39,219 nt of DNA from contig CADBGC010000012.1 of the NCBI GenBank assembly GCA_902794055.1, forward strand, positions 1 through 39,219. Direction: 5' to 3'. How positions within the stretch are numbered: position 1 is the stretch's first letter; the number at the start of each line of letters is the position of its first letter. Of this stretch, positions 15,380 to 23,400 are shown in pieces. Under the pieces are notes generated by a model, which was not told the origin of the DNA, made no database searches, and saw only the letters and a list, made by a program, of their open reading frames with translations. The position numbers and the translations under genes were made by a program. The DNA is from an uncultured Eubacteriales bacterium. GTDB taxonomy: Bacteria; Bacillota; Clostridia; Christensenellales; CAG-138.

Positions 15380-16183
15380 ATTCATCATTCTCCTTCTATA
15401 AACAATTGATCTGCTGCAAAATAATCAATAATAGCGTAAAGCATACCGCATCGCTTGTGGGTTTGGCTCGTGTAAGCCAAATCAGCTTTTGCACATTGAT
15501 TGCTGCACATGACGGGCGCAAGGCGAATTACGGCAACCGTGATGAATGATTCTTAACACTCTCCTTTCTCCGAATTATTCGCATGCGATTCATTCATGCA
15601 TATAGCCTTCTTTGCGCTTCCATATATACACAACAATTGAGAAGGGCAAACAGGTTACATTTTTTGCGATATATTTTTTCAAACCTGTTTTTCGCTCGCG
15701 GTCGTGTCTGGTCGCCAGCATCATGCTTATCACCGAATCATAATACCATAGGACACGGAGCGGCACAAGATATTCAAGCGCGTTTTGAAAAAATTAATAG
15801 TTTTGCCATAATTTTGTTATTATATAAAGGAAAATCCGCTTTAAAGAAAGTAGGAATGCAAAAAACGCTTTTCACGCCAAATTTTGACTTCCTCTATACA
15901 AAATCGAATTTTTGAAGTATAATCTATCGGTATAAGGCGAAAACTGCGGCTTTTTGACCGTTCGGTGAAAAAGGAATTGGTGAAAAAGGGTGTGAGAACG
16001 CAGGCTTCTCAAATAGTGAATAACGGATAGCGGCGCAGTAAAATTGTATTTGTTTCTGCCGCGAAGTGAAGGGAAAAGGCTTTGATTTAAAAGAAATTCC
16101 GCAAGGAATTTCATCCTGAACTATTCACTATTCATTATTCACTATTCACTTAACCCAAAATAACCGAACGGAGAAAAAAGAGA
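15380..16183. other. Gene-poor AT-rich gap
   Basis: About 800 bases without a convincing gene; base composition is clearly richer in A+T than the flanking genes. It holds a small hairpin (TTGGCT/AGCCAA, 15463-15482), a 9-bp inverted repeat AAACAGGTT/AACCTGTTT (15648-15656 with 15682-15690) whose right arm ends in TTT, possible -10 sequences (CATAAT at 15807, TATAAT at 15918), a lone GTGAATA-like unit near 16013, and repeat copy B at its right end. Short open frames here have atypical codon use and no family resemblance. It may be remnant mobile or decayed coding DNA, or a long regulatory region. Confidence 0.5.
16093..16150 (-). repeat. Dispersed repeat copy B
   Basis: Hairpin GAAATTCC-GCAA-GGAATTTC (16093-16112) followed by ATCCTGAACT and four ATTCACT-like units. 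It is the inverted counterpart of copy C across the ttcA-like gene; 51 of 53 positions match (16093-16145 against 17088-17036). Confidence 0.85.
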
Positions 16184-17026
16184 ATGAAACAGGTACTCGG
16201 ATGTATCCGCCGCGCCGATGAGCGCTACGGAATGATACAGGATGGCGACAAGATCTGCGTTGGCGTAAGCGGCGGCAAGGATTCGCTCCTTCTTATGTAT
16301 GGATTAAAGCTGTATCAGCTGTTTTCCAAGAAGAAATACGACCTTTGCGCGGTCATGCTCGATCTTGGCATAGTTGAGCAGGACACGAGCGGCATCGAAG
16401 CCTTCGCCGAGAAGAACGGCATAGATTTCGAGGTGCGCAAGACGGATATAGGCGATGTGGTTTTCAATATCCGCAAGGAAAAGAACCCCTGCGCGATGTG
16501 CGCCAAGATGAGAAGGGGCGCGCTGAACGATATCGCGGTCAGCAAGGGCTGCAACCTCGTTGCACTCGGGCATAACCGCGAGGACGTGCTCGAGACCTTC
16601 CTTTTGAGCCTGTTTTTCGAGGCGAGGCTCAACACTTTCGCGCCTATAACCTATCTTGGAAGAAGCGGCGTAACGGTCATCCGCCCGCTCGTTTTCTTCC
16701 CCGAAAGGGATGCGCGCGCGGCGGCGAAGCGGCTGGAGCTGCCCGTGCTGCCCGCGAACTGCCCCGTTGCGGGCAAGACCAAGCGCGAGGATATGCGCCT
16801 GCTTTTGCAGGAGTTCCGCCATATCGTGCCGGACGTGGAAACAAAGCTCATGAAGGCGGTCGTGGACACGCATAAATACGGCATGTGGGATAGGATGAAG
16901 CTGCCCCCGCGCATGACCGGCGGCGTTTTTTCGGGCGTTGAGGGCGACCCTGCGAAGATACTCAAAACCGGCGGCTATGCAGAGGACTGCAAGCGGTGCA
17001 TTCACGCGAACAGCGATGAGGAATAA
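16184..17026 (+). CDS. TtcA-like tRNA 2-thiolation ATPase (PP-loop)
   Basis: A 280-residue PP-loop ATPase with SGGKDS at residues 29-34, which activates a tRNA base by adenylation before sulfur transfer. CAMC (Cys103, Cys106) with Cys193 in PANCPVAGKTKRE fits the three-Cys Fe-S site of TtcA, which makes 2-thiocytidine at tRNA position 32. GHNREDVLETFLLSLFFEARL is a second strong family block. An extra CxxC (DCKRCIHAN) near the C-terminus could bind metal. The start has GGAG about 10 bases upstream. The gene stands alone on the plus strand, framed by inverted copies of the dispersed repeat. A related member of the same family with another tRNA target cannot be excluded. Confidence 0.85.
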   Translation: MKQVLGCIRRADERYGMIQDGDKICVGVSGGKDSLLLMYGLKLYQLFSKKKYDLCAVMLDLGIVEQDTSGIEAFAEKNGIDFEVRKTDIGDVVFNIRKEKNPCAMCAKMRRGALNDIAVSKGCNLVALGHNREDVLETFLLSLFFEARLNTFAPITYLGRSGVTVIRPLVFFPERDARAAAKRLELPVLPANCPVAGKTKREDMRLLLQEFRHIVPDVETKLMKAVVDTHKYGMWDRMKLPPRMTGGVFSGVEGDPAKILKTGGYAEDCKRCIHANSDEE

Positions 17027-17035
17027 GCGCGAAAC

Positions 17036-17088
17036 ATAGTGAATAGTGAATAGTGAATAGTTGAGGATGAAATTCCTTGCGGAATTTC
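17036..17088 (+). repeat. Dispersed repeat copy C
   Basis: Three and a half GTGAATA units, GTTGAGGATGA, then the perfect hairpin GAAATTCC-TTGC-GGAATTTC (17069-17088). It starts 10 bases after the ttcA-like stop codon and may act as its transcript end. Confidence 0.85.
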
Positions 17089-17126
17089 TTCGAACATTTT
17101 TCGGGTGTTAAGAAGGGAGAAGAGGT

Positions 17127-18362
17127 ATGGAAAACAACGGAAGAAACGGCATCAAGGCATGGCAGGTGTTCGTGCTGATGCTTTTGAGCGCGCTTTTATC
17201 GGCGGTCGTAGTCGTGGGTGCGCTGATGTCCGGCCTGGGCAAATACGGCATAACGGAGCGCGGCGGCGATACCGATGCATCGCTTATCTCGCAGCTTCTT
17301 TCCGATATCAAGAATTACTATTACTTTTCCGATAAAGCGCCCGAATCCAAGGAGCTTCTGCGCTCCGCCGCGCATGAGCTGGTTCGCAAGGTCGGCGACC
17401 CGTATGCGGAGTACTTCACCGTGGACGAGTTCGACGATTTCACAAGCTCGATGAACGGCAACTACAAGGGCATCGGCATCCAGGTCTATAAGGAAGAGGG
17501 CAGGGGCATCTTCGTTGAGCGCGCCTACGACGGCTGCCCGGCGGCTGCGGCGGGCGTTATGGATCGCGACGTTATAATCGAGGTGGACGGCGTTTCCGTG
17601 CTCGATATGGAGGCGGGCAAGGCGATCGACCTTATCGCGGGCGAGGACGGCAGCACCGTTGAGCTCACGATAGTGCGCGACGGCGAGCAGCTCAATATTT
17701 CCGTGGTGCGCGGCGACGTTTACGTTAAAAGGGTCTATACCGAGCCCATCGTGGACGGCATTGGCTATATCCGCATAGAATCCTTCACCGGCAAGGCGGC
17801 GGAGGAGTTCGACAGCGCCGTGACGGAGATGCTCGAGGGCGGCGCAAGGGCGCTCGTATTCGATATTCGCGACAACCCCGGCGGCGATCTTAACACCGTG
17901 GTGAGTATCTGCGACCGCATCCTGCCCGAATGCACGATAACCACGCTCGAGGGCAAGCTCGTGGACCCCGCGAAGGTGTATAAGTCCACCGCTGAAAAGA
18001 GCATCGAGGTGCCCTTTGCGGTGCTTATAAACGGCAACTCCGCTTCCGCGAGCGAGATCTTCGCTTCCGCCGTTCAGGATAACGAGGCGGGCACGCTTAT
18101 CGGCACGAATACCTACGGCAAGGGCATCGTTCAGACCACATGGGAGGTGCTCGAGGGCGAGGGCTATCTCAAGCTGACTACGGACGTTTATCTGACTCCG
18201 AACGGCGAGATGATCCACGAAAAAGGCGTTGCGCCCGATATCGAGCTCAAGCAGGACGAGGAGCTCGAGCAGTACGAGATCTATCTTATTCGCCGCGATA
18301 TGAGCGAGCGCGACGCTCAGATGAAAAAGGCCGTGGAGCTTTTAAAGGCGCAGATCGGCTGA
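17127..18362 (+). CDS. S41 family C-terminal processing protease (CtpA/CtpB type)
   Basis: A 411-residue membrane-anchored serine protease. One N-terminal membrane segment (about residues 12-34) exposes the rest outside. A PDZ domain covers roughly 108-195 (GIGIQVYKEEGRGIFVERAYDGCPAAAAGV). The S41 core follows with DIRDNPGG at 246-253 and the Ser-Lys-Gln catalytic set Ser307 (in NSASASE), Lys332 (YGKG) and Gln336, the same spacing as in Bacillus CtpB. Members cleave secreted or envelope proteins from the C-terminal side. GGGAG lies 7 bases before the ATG. The last 34 bases of the gene are duplicated at 19538-19572, beyond the inserted nuclease gene, and the likely original terminator follows that copy. 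Confidence 0.92.
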   Translation: MENNGRNGIKAWQVFVLMLLSALLSAVVVVGALMSGLGKYGITERGGDTDASLISQLLSDIKNYYYFSDKAPESKELLRSAAHELVRKVGDPYAEYFTVDEFDDFTSSMNGNYKGIGIQVYKEEGRGIFVERAYDGCPAAAAGVMDRDVIIEVDGVSVLDMEAGKAIDLIAGEDGSTVELTIVRDGEQLNISVVRGDVYVKRVYTEPIVDGIGYIRIESFTGKAAEEFDSAVTEMLEGGARALVFDIRDNPGGDLNTVVSICDRILPECTITTLEGKLVDPAKVYKSTAEKSIEVPFAVLINGNSASASEIFASAVQDNEAGTLIGTNTYGKGIVQTTWEVLEGEGYLKLTTDVYLTPNGEMIHEKGVAPDIELKQDEELEQYEIYLIRRDMSERDAQMKKAVELLKAQIG

Positions 18363-18363
18363 G
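18329..18363 (+). repeat. Direct repeat, copy 1 (3' end of protease gene)
   Basis: 35 bases from GGCCGTGGAGCTTTT to GGCTGAG, covering the last codons and the stop of the S41 gene. It matches 19538-19572 at 31 of 35 positions. Confidence 0.8.
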
Positions 18364-18423
18364 AAAAGAATAGGCCAACCATATTACAAAGGATAATACA
18401 ATCATGAATGGAGCTGGAATGTA

Positions 18424-19494
18424 ATGGCGAACTCATTATTGGCACACTTGTATTCCCGAATTAGGGGTTCACAGGAAGATGTTGCAACGCTGGCTCTGCA
18501 GTATATTGTTTCGAGATCAACGTCGTTAAATGCTGAGTTCTCGCGGATTCTTTATAATGCATTAAAGAGTAACGCCGATTATAAGCTGAACTATGTTTGC
18601 CAATCGGTTGGAGAGAATGGAGAACGCCCTGATATTGCGGGAATTGATCTAAACGGTAGAGAACAGATACTTTGCGAATCGAAATTCTATGCAGGATTGA
18701 CTGAAAACCAACCGATTGCGTACTTGAACAGACTGCAACAGAATGGCGCCATAGGTTTGGTATTCATTTGTCCTGCTTTGCGTAAAACAACATTGTGGAG
18801 TAAGTTGCTGGAGCTATGCAAAGACAGAGAGGTCATTGAGGTTGATGAATGCTGTGTTGCAGTCGATGGAGTGCGAATGGCTATAATTGTATGGAACGAT
18901 ATTGTCGAATCGCTTCGCCATACTGCATCTTCTGAGGCAGTGGAGGTATTGCCAGATATTTATCAACTCGATGGCTTTTGCAAACTGATGGATAGTGAAG
19001 CGTTCATACCATTTTCAATGGAAGACCTTGGCTCAGATGTTGCAAGAAAAGAAGAACGCTTTTATCGTGTTGTTGATGAACTGATAGATTTCATAAAAAA
19101 GGATAAATCGCTTTATCCCAGTACAAAAGGCGTTAAGGCTACGGCGTATCGACAAGGTTACGCTCGAGGTATTAGAATACGCGAGTACTGGATTGTAGTC
19201 AACTATGATAGGGAATTATGGTTGAATCCGTCAACGGCGGAAACTCCTTTCTGGGTTACCATTAGATCGGGAAGGGAATGGAAACAGTATGACTATATTT
19301 TTCGTGCTTTCAAGCGTGTTTCGGCTTTGGAACAATGCATTAAAGGGGGGATCGTATACTTGGCGCTGTACCCTGAGTTATATGGAACCATAGATGAAAT
19401 AGTAGCTTCAATGAAGGAACAAATAATGATGTATATAGATTTTGTTGAAGAAATGCGGATAGAAGTAAATGCTCCTTTAGAATATGACGAATAG
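18424..19494 (+). CDS. PD-(D/E)XK nuclease-fold protein, probably horizontally acquired
   Basis: A 356-residue protein. The N-terminal third carries a complete PD-(D/E)XK set: Pro69-Asp70 in ERPDIAG and Glu85-Ser-Lys87 in ESKFYAGLTENQPIAYL. These predict a metal-dependent endonuclease core as in restriction and repair enzymes. The C-terminal 150 residues are not recognised; they contain aromatic-rich beta segments (YWIVVNYDRELWLN, FWVTIRSGREW). Codon use is markedly more A+T-rich than in every neighbour. It sits between the S41 gene and that gene's apparent terminator, bounded by a duplicated 35-bp stretch, which points to insertion. The ATG at 18424 overlaps the stop of a 6-codon mini-frame (TAATG), and GGAG lies 10 bases upstream. 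A defence role (solitary restriction-like effector) is plausible but unproven. Confidence 0.75.
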   Translation: MANSLLAHLYSRIRGSQEDVATLALQYIVSRSTSLNAEFSRILYNALKSNADYKLNYVCQSVGENGERPDIAGIDLNGREQILCESKFYAGLTENQPIAYLNRLQQNGAIGLVFICPALRKTTLWSKLLELCKDREVIEVDECCVAVDGVRMAIIVWNDIVESLRHTASSEAVEVLPDIYQLDGFCKLMDSEAFIPFSMEDLGSDVARKEERFYRVVDELIDFIKKDKSLYPSTKGVKATAYRQGYARGIRIREYWIVVNYDRELWLNPSTAETPFWVTIRSGREWKQYDYIFRAFKRVSALEQCIKGGIVYLALYPELYGTIDEIVASMKEQIMMYIDFVEEMRIEVNAPLEYDE

Positions 19495-19537
19495 ATCGTT
19501 GTCGGTCATCATTCGCCGAATTGGGGCGCATTTCTGT

Positions 19538-19572
19538 GGCCGTGGAGCTTTTTAAGTAGCAGATAGGCTGAG
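19538..19572 (+). repeat. Direct repeat, copy 2 (duplicated end of the protease gene)
   Basis: Starts with the same 15 bases GGCCGTGGAGCTTTT as 18329-18343 and ends GGCTGAG. The four differences create an early in-frame TAG, so it is non-functional as coding sequence. It marks the right border of the inserted nuclease gene. Confidence 0.8.
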
Positions 19573-19595
19573 TGAAGATTTAGGTATAAACGGTG

Positions 19596-19626
19596 GCGGG
19601 GTTTCTTCGGAAGCTCCGCTTTTTTT
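19596..19626 (+). terminator. Terminator, originally of the S41 protease gene
   Basis: 10-bp stem GCGGGGTTTC/GAAGCTCCGC with two G-U pairs and a C(TTCG)G tetraloop, followed by T7. It lies 23 bases after the duplicated gene end, the usual distance for a terminator. Confidence 0.9.
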
Positions 19627-19676
19627 GTTCAAAGAGTGTTGAAAATCCGAAAATTGCGCAAATTTCGCCGCAGCGC

Positions 19677-19705
19677 TTGAAATTTTGCCCGTTTTAGGGT
19701 AGAAT
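19677..19705 (+). promoter_or_regulatory. Promoter of the hutD-mfd operon
   Basis: TTGAAA (19677-19682), 17 bases, TAGAAT (19700-19705). It is located after the previous terminator and gives a leader of about 215 bases. Confidence 0.65.
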
Positions 19706-19728
19706 GTTTAAAAATAATACGGACTTGA

Positions 19729-19767
19729 CCCGAATGCCGCAAGGGGGCTCCCCCTGCTCCGTTCGGG
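19729..19767 (+). other. Leader hairpin of the hutD-mfd transcript
   Basis: Nested inverted repeats: outer CCCGAA/TTCGGG (19729-19734 with 19762-19767) and inner AGGGGG/CCCCCT (19742-19747 with 19750-19755). There is no T-run after it, so it does not look like a terminator. No known riboswitch family is recognised. Confidence 0.45.
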
Positions 19768-19791
19768 CTGTTGGCGTAGAGGGCGTTAATA

Positions 19792-19847
19792 TTGAATAAT
19801 GAATGATGAATAGTGAATAGTTGAGGTTGAGATTCCTGCGGAATCTC
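19792..19847 (+). repeat. Dispersed repeat copy D
   Basis: TGAATAATGAATGATGAATAG-like units, GTTGAGGTTGA, then hairpin GAGATTCC-TGC-GGAATCTC (19829-19847). Relative to copy C, one base pair of the stem changed on both sides (A-T to G-C), keeping the stem perfect. Confidence 0.85.
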
Positions 19848-19927
19848 TTAGATAAGATTTTTTTAATAGCTTATACGGTTTGAAGAACCGAAGAATAAAA
19901 TGAAAAAAACGGAAAGGGAGAAAGGCT

Positions 19928-20473
19928 ATGCTTAAGATCACCGAAATCAAGAAGGAGAATATGCCGGTTTCAAGCTGGAGCGGAGGCACGACCACCGAAA
20001 TAATGATCTACCCCGAGGGCGCGAGCTATGCTGCGCGGGATTTTCTCTTTAGAATAAGCACCGCGAGCGTGGAGCTTGAAGAATCCGATTTCACGGATCT
20101 CGAGGGCTTTTTCCGCGCGATAGCATCGCTTGAGGGCGAGCTGCTGCTTTCGCACGAGCTTCATTGCGGCGAGATCAAAAAGCGGATACTGCCGCTCGAC
20201 ACGGTGCATTTTTTCGACGGCGGCATTCCCACGCATTGCGTTGGGAAGGCGCGCGATCTGAACCTTATCACGAAGCTCGGCGCGGCGGAGGGCGATCTGA
20301 ACTTCGTTGAGGACGGCGAAAAGGTCGTGCTCCCGCTTGCGAAGAACGAATTTGCGCTCGTGTATTTCATCGAGAGCGGCGACGCGCGCTTGGCCGAGGC
20401 GGATGAGGACGACGTTCTCGTTTTCACGGCGGAGGGAAGGTGTGCGCTTTTCACCGTCAAGCTGACGGACTGA
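19928..20473 (+). CDS. HutD/Ves-family cupin-like protein
   Basis: A 181-residue protein with the HutD/Ves signature: SSWSGGTTTEIMIYPEGASYAARDFLFRISTA near the N-terminus, a DFTDLEGFFRAIASLEGELLL block, and DLNLITK in the middle. It is a predicted double-stranded beta-helix (bicupin) of unsettled biochemical role. HutD occurs with histidine-utilisation genes in other bacteria and Ves is a cold-induced E. coli protein; neither context is seen here. It has GGGAG 7 bases upstream of the ATG. It ends 4 bases before mfd, so the two genes are co-transcribed and probably translationally coupled. Confidence 0.85.
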   Translation: MLKITEIKKENMPVSSWSGGTTTEIMIYPEGASYAARDFLFRISTASVELEESDFTDLEGFFRAIASLEGELLLSHELHCGEIKKRILPLDTVHFFDGGIPTHCVGKARDLNLITKLGAAEGDLNFVEDGEKVVLPLAKNEFALVYFIESGDARLAEADEDDVLVFTAEGRCALFTVKLTD

Positions 20474-20477
20474 TAGT

Positions 20478-23400
20478 ATGACAGATGATAAACGAATAAT
20501 AAACGCCGAGAGAAGCGCGGTTCAAACGGGCTTTGAACCGCTTTTTCGTGCGCTTGAAGGGGCGGAGGAATACCAAAAGCTTGTTGAGGCGCTGGATAAA
20601 AACCGAGGGCCTGTCAGCGTTTTCGGGCTCGGCGAGGCGCACAGGCCGAATATGGCTTCGGCGCTCCATGCGCGATTCGGCGCTCAAACGCTCGTCATAG
20701 CCCCTTCCGCGCAGGCGGCGGGCAGGCTTTATGAGGAGATAAGCGCCTACCATAAAAACGCGCTTCTGTTTCCGATACGCGAAATGCCGCTGAATGCGCG
20801 AAGCTACGTGCAGTCGCAGGAGCTGGAGTTTCGGCGGCTGAACGTTTTAACGCGCCTTGCTTCGGGAGAAAACCTGCTCGTTGTGGCGCCGATAGAGGCG
20901 CTGATGCAGAGGCTCGCAGAGAAGGAGCGTATAGCTTCATGCACCCACACGCTGAGCATCGGAATGGAGGTTTCGCCCGATGCTCTCATTCAAAAATTCC
21001 TCGATGCGGGCTATATCCGCGAGGAGGTTTGCGAGGGGCGCGGGCAGATCGCGCGGCGCGGCGGCTATATCGATATCTTTCCCGTGACTGCGGAAAATCC
21101 GGTTCGCGTTGAGTTTTTCGGGGACGAGATAGACACCATGCGCTTCTTCGACCCCATCACCCAGCGATCCATAGAGAATGCGGATAAGATTTCCGTGCCG
21201 AGCGCAACGGAGCTGCCGCTCGATAATAAGATGCGGCAAAAGGGTATAGCGGCGCTTCGGAATAAACCGCATTACGCCGAGGAGACCGAGATACTGCGCG
21301 CGGGGGGCACTCCGAAGAACGCGCTGATGCTTCTGCCCGTTTTCGGCGGCGCGGAGGTGACGCTTCTCGACTATTTCAAGGAGGATGCGCTGATTCTGAT
21401 GGATGAGCCAGCGAGGGTGGAGGAGAGCGCAAGGTTTGCCTTCACGCAGTTCATGGACGGGCTTGGAAGCATCCTCAAAAACGGCGAAGGCCACGAAAAG
21501 CAGGCCGAGCTGATCTTCACGCCCACGAGCGTGTTTTCCATGCTCGATCGCGGGCGCACGGCGATGCTCTTTGCGCTCACAAGGAGCTTTCCGCACATAA
21601 GGAGCAAGGCGCTCGTTAAGTTCGACACGCGCCCCGTGCCGCGCTATATTCCGGGTGACAACGCGCTTGCGGACGATATAAATATTTGGAAAAACAAGGG
21701 CTTTTCGGTGCTTGTCTACGCGGGCGAGCATGCAAAGCGCACTCAGGATATGCTCCTTGATATGGGAGTTGAGGCGGCTGTGGTTGAAAACCTTTCCCGC
21801 GATGCCAAGCCGCGCGAGGTGCTGATAATCGAAAGGAGCCTGCCGAGGGGCTTTGAGTATACTGCGCTCGGCCTTGCCGCCATATCCGAATACGAGCTTT
21901 TCGGCGCGGGAGTGCGCCGCGAGAGTCCGAAGGCAAAGAAAAAGCATGCGCTGGATATGGGCGAGCTTGAGGTGGGCGATCTGATCGTTCACGAGGCGCA
22001 CGGCATCGGCAGATTCACGGGCGTTAATACGCTGGTTGTGGACGGCAAGACCCGCGATTATATCGAGCTTGCCTACCAGGGCGGCGACAAGCTCTTCATA
22101 CCCACCGATCAGCTCGACCGCGTTGCAAAATACGTCGGCGGCGAGGTGGAAAAGCAGAAGCTTTCGCGCCTTGGGTCGGGCGAATGGCAAAAGACCGTGG
22201 CAAGAACCAGCGCGAGCGTTAAAAAGCTTGCGTTCGACCTTGTTAAGCTCTACGGCGAGAGGGCGAGGCGCAAGGGCTTCCGTTTTTCACCCGATACGGA
22301 TTGGCAGCAGCGGCTCGAGCTCAGCTTCCCGTACCGTGAAACGCCCGATCAGCTCCGCTCGATCGAGGAAATAAAAAAGGACATGGAGTCCGAGCGCATA
22401 ATGGATCGCCTTTTGTGCGGCGACGTTGGCTACGGCAAAACCGAGGTCGCCCTTCGCGCGGCGTTCAAATGCGCGATGGACGGCAAGCAATGCGCCGTGC
22501 TCGTGCCGACAACGATACTTGCGCAGCAGCATTTCAACACTCTTTCTTCGCGCTACGAGGGCTTTCCGATAAGGGTGGAGCTGCTGTCGCGCTTCCGCAC
22601 GGCCAAGGAGGTGCGCGATGTGAAAGCCCAGCTCAAGGCGGGCAATGTGGACGTGCTCGTGGGAACCCATGCGCTGCTTGCAAAGGACGTTGTTTTCAAG
22701 GATCTGGGGCTTCTTATAATCGACGAGGAGCAGCGCTTCGGCGTGAATCATAAGGAGCAGATCAAGGAGATCAAGCGAAACGTGGACGTATTAACGCTCT
22801 CGGCAACGCCGATACCAAGAACGCTGCACATGAGCATGAGCGGCATACGCGATATGAGCGTTATAGAAACGCCGCCCGAAGCAAGATATCCCGTTCAGAC
22901 CTATGTTGTTGAGTACTCCGATGCGCTCATTCGCGAGGCGATACTCAAGGAGATCGGGCGCGGCGGACAGGTCTATATTGTTTACAACAATGTGAAGAAT
23001 ATGGATACCTTCACGGGAAACCTTTCCGAGCTCGTGCCCGAAGCGCGGTTCAATTACGCGCACGGTCAGATGAGCGAGAGGCAGCTTGAAAACACGATGC
23101 TCGACTTCCTTGAGGGCAAATTCGACGTGCTCGTTTGCTCAACGATAATCGAAAGCGGCCTCGATATCTCGAACGTGAACACCATGATAGTCGTTGATGC
23201 CGACAGATTCGGTCTCTCCCAGCTCTATCAGCTCCGAGGCAGGGTAGGGCGCGGTCAGCGCCTCGGGTATGCGTATCTGACGTTCAAACCCAATAAGGTC
23301 TTATCCGAGATAGCGGATAAAAGGCTTTCCGCTATACGCGAATTCACGCAGTTCGGCGCGGGCTTTAGGATCGCCATGCGCGATCTTGAGATCCGCGGCG

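Noticed and set aside
15583..16114. Short frames in the AT-rich gap (15583-15915 plus, 15872-16114 minus)
   Set aside because: No homology, poor codon use, and one begins inside the hairpin of repeat copy B.
16093..19847. Tandem GTGAATA units as a possible CRISPR array or replication iterons
   Set aside because: Units are only 7 bases, lack unique spacers, and the copies are dispersed at gene ends; no cas or replication-initiator gene is nearby.
20937..22190. Long open frame (417 codons) antisense to mfd
   Set aside because: It is a shadow of high-GC coding DNA; the opposite strand has an unmistakable mfd and this frame has no family resemblance.
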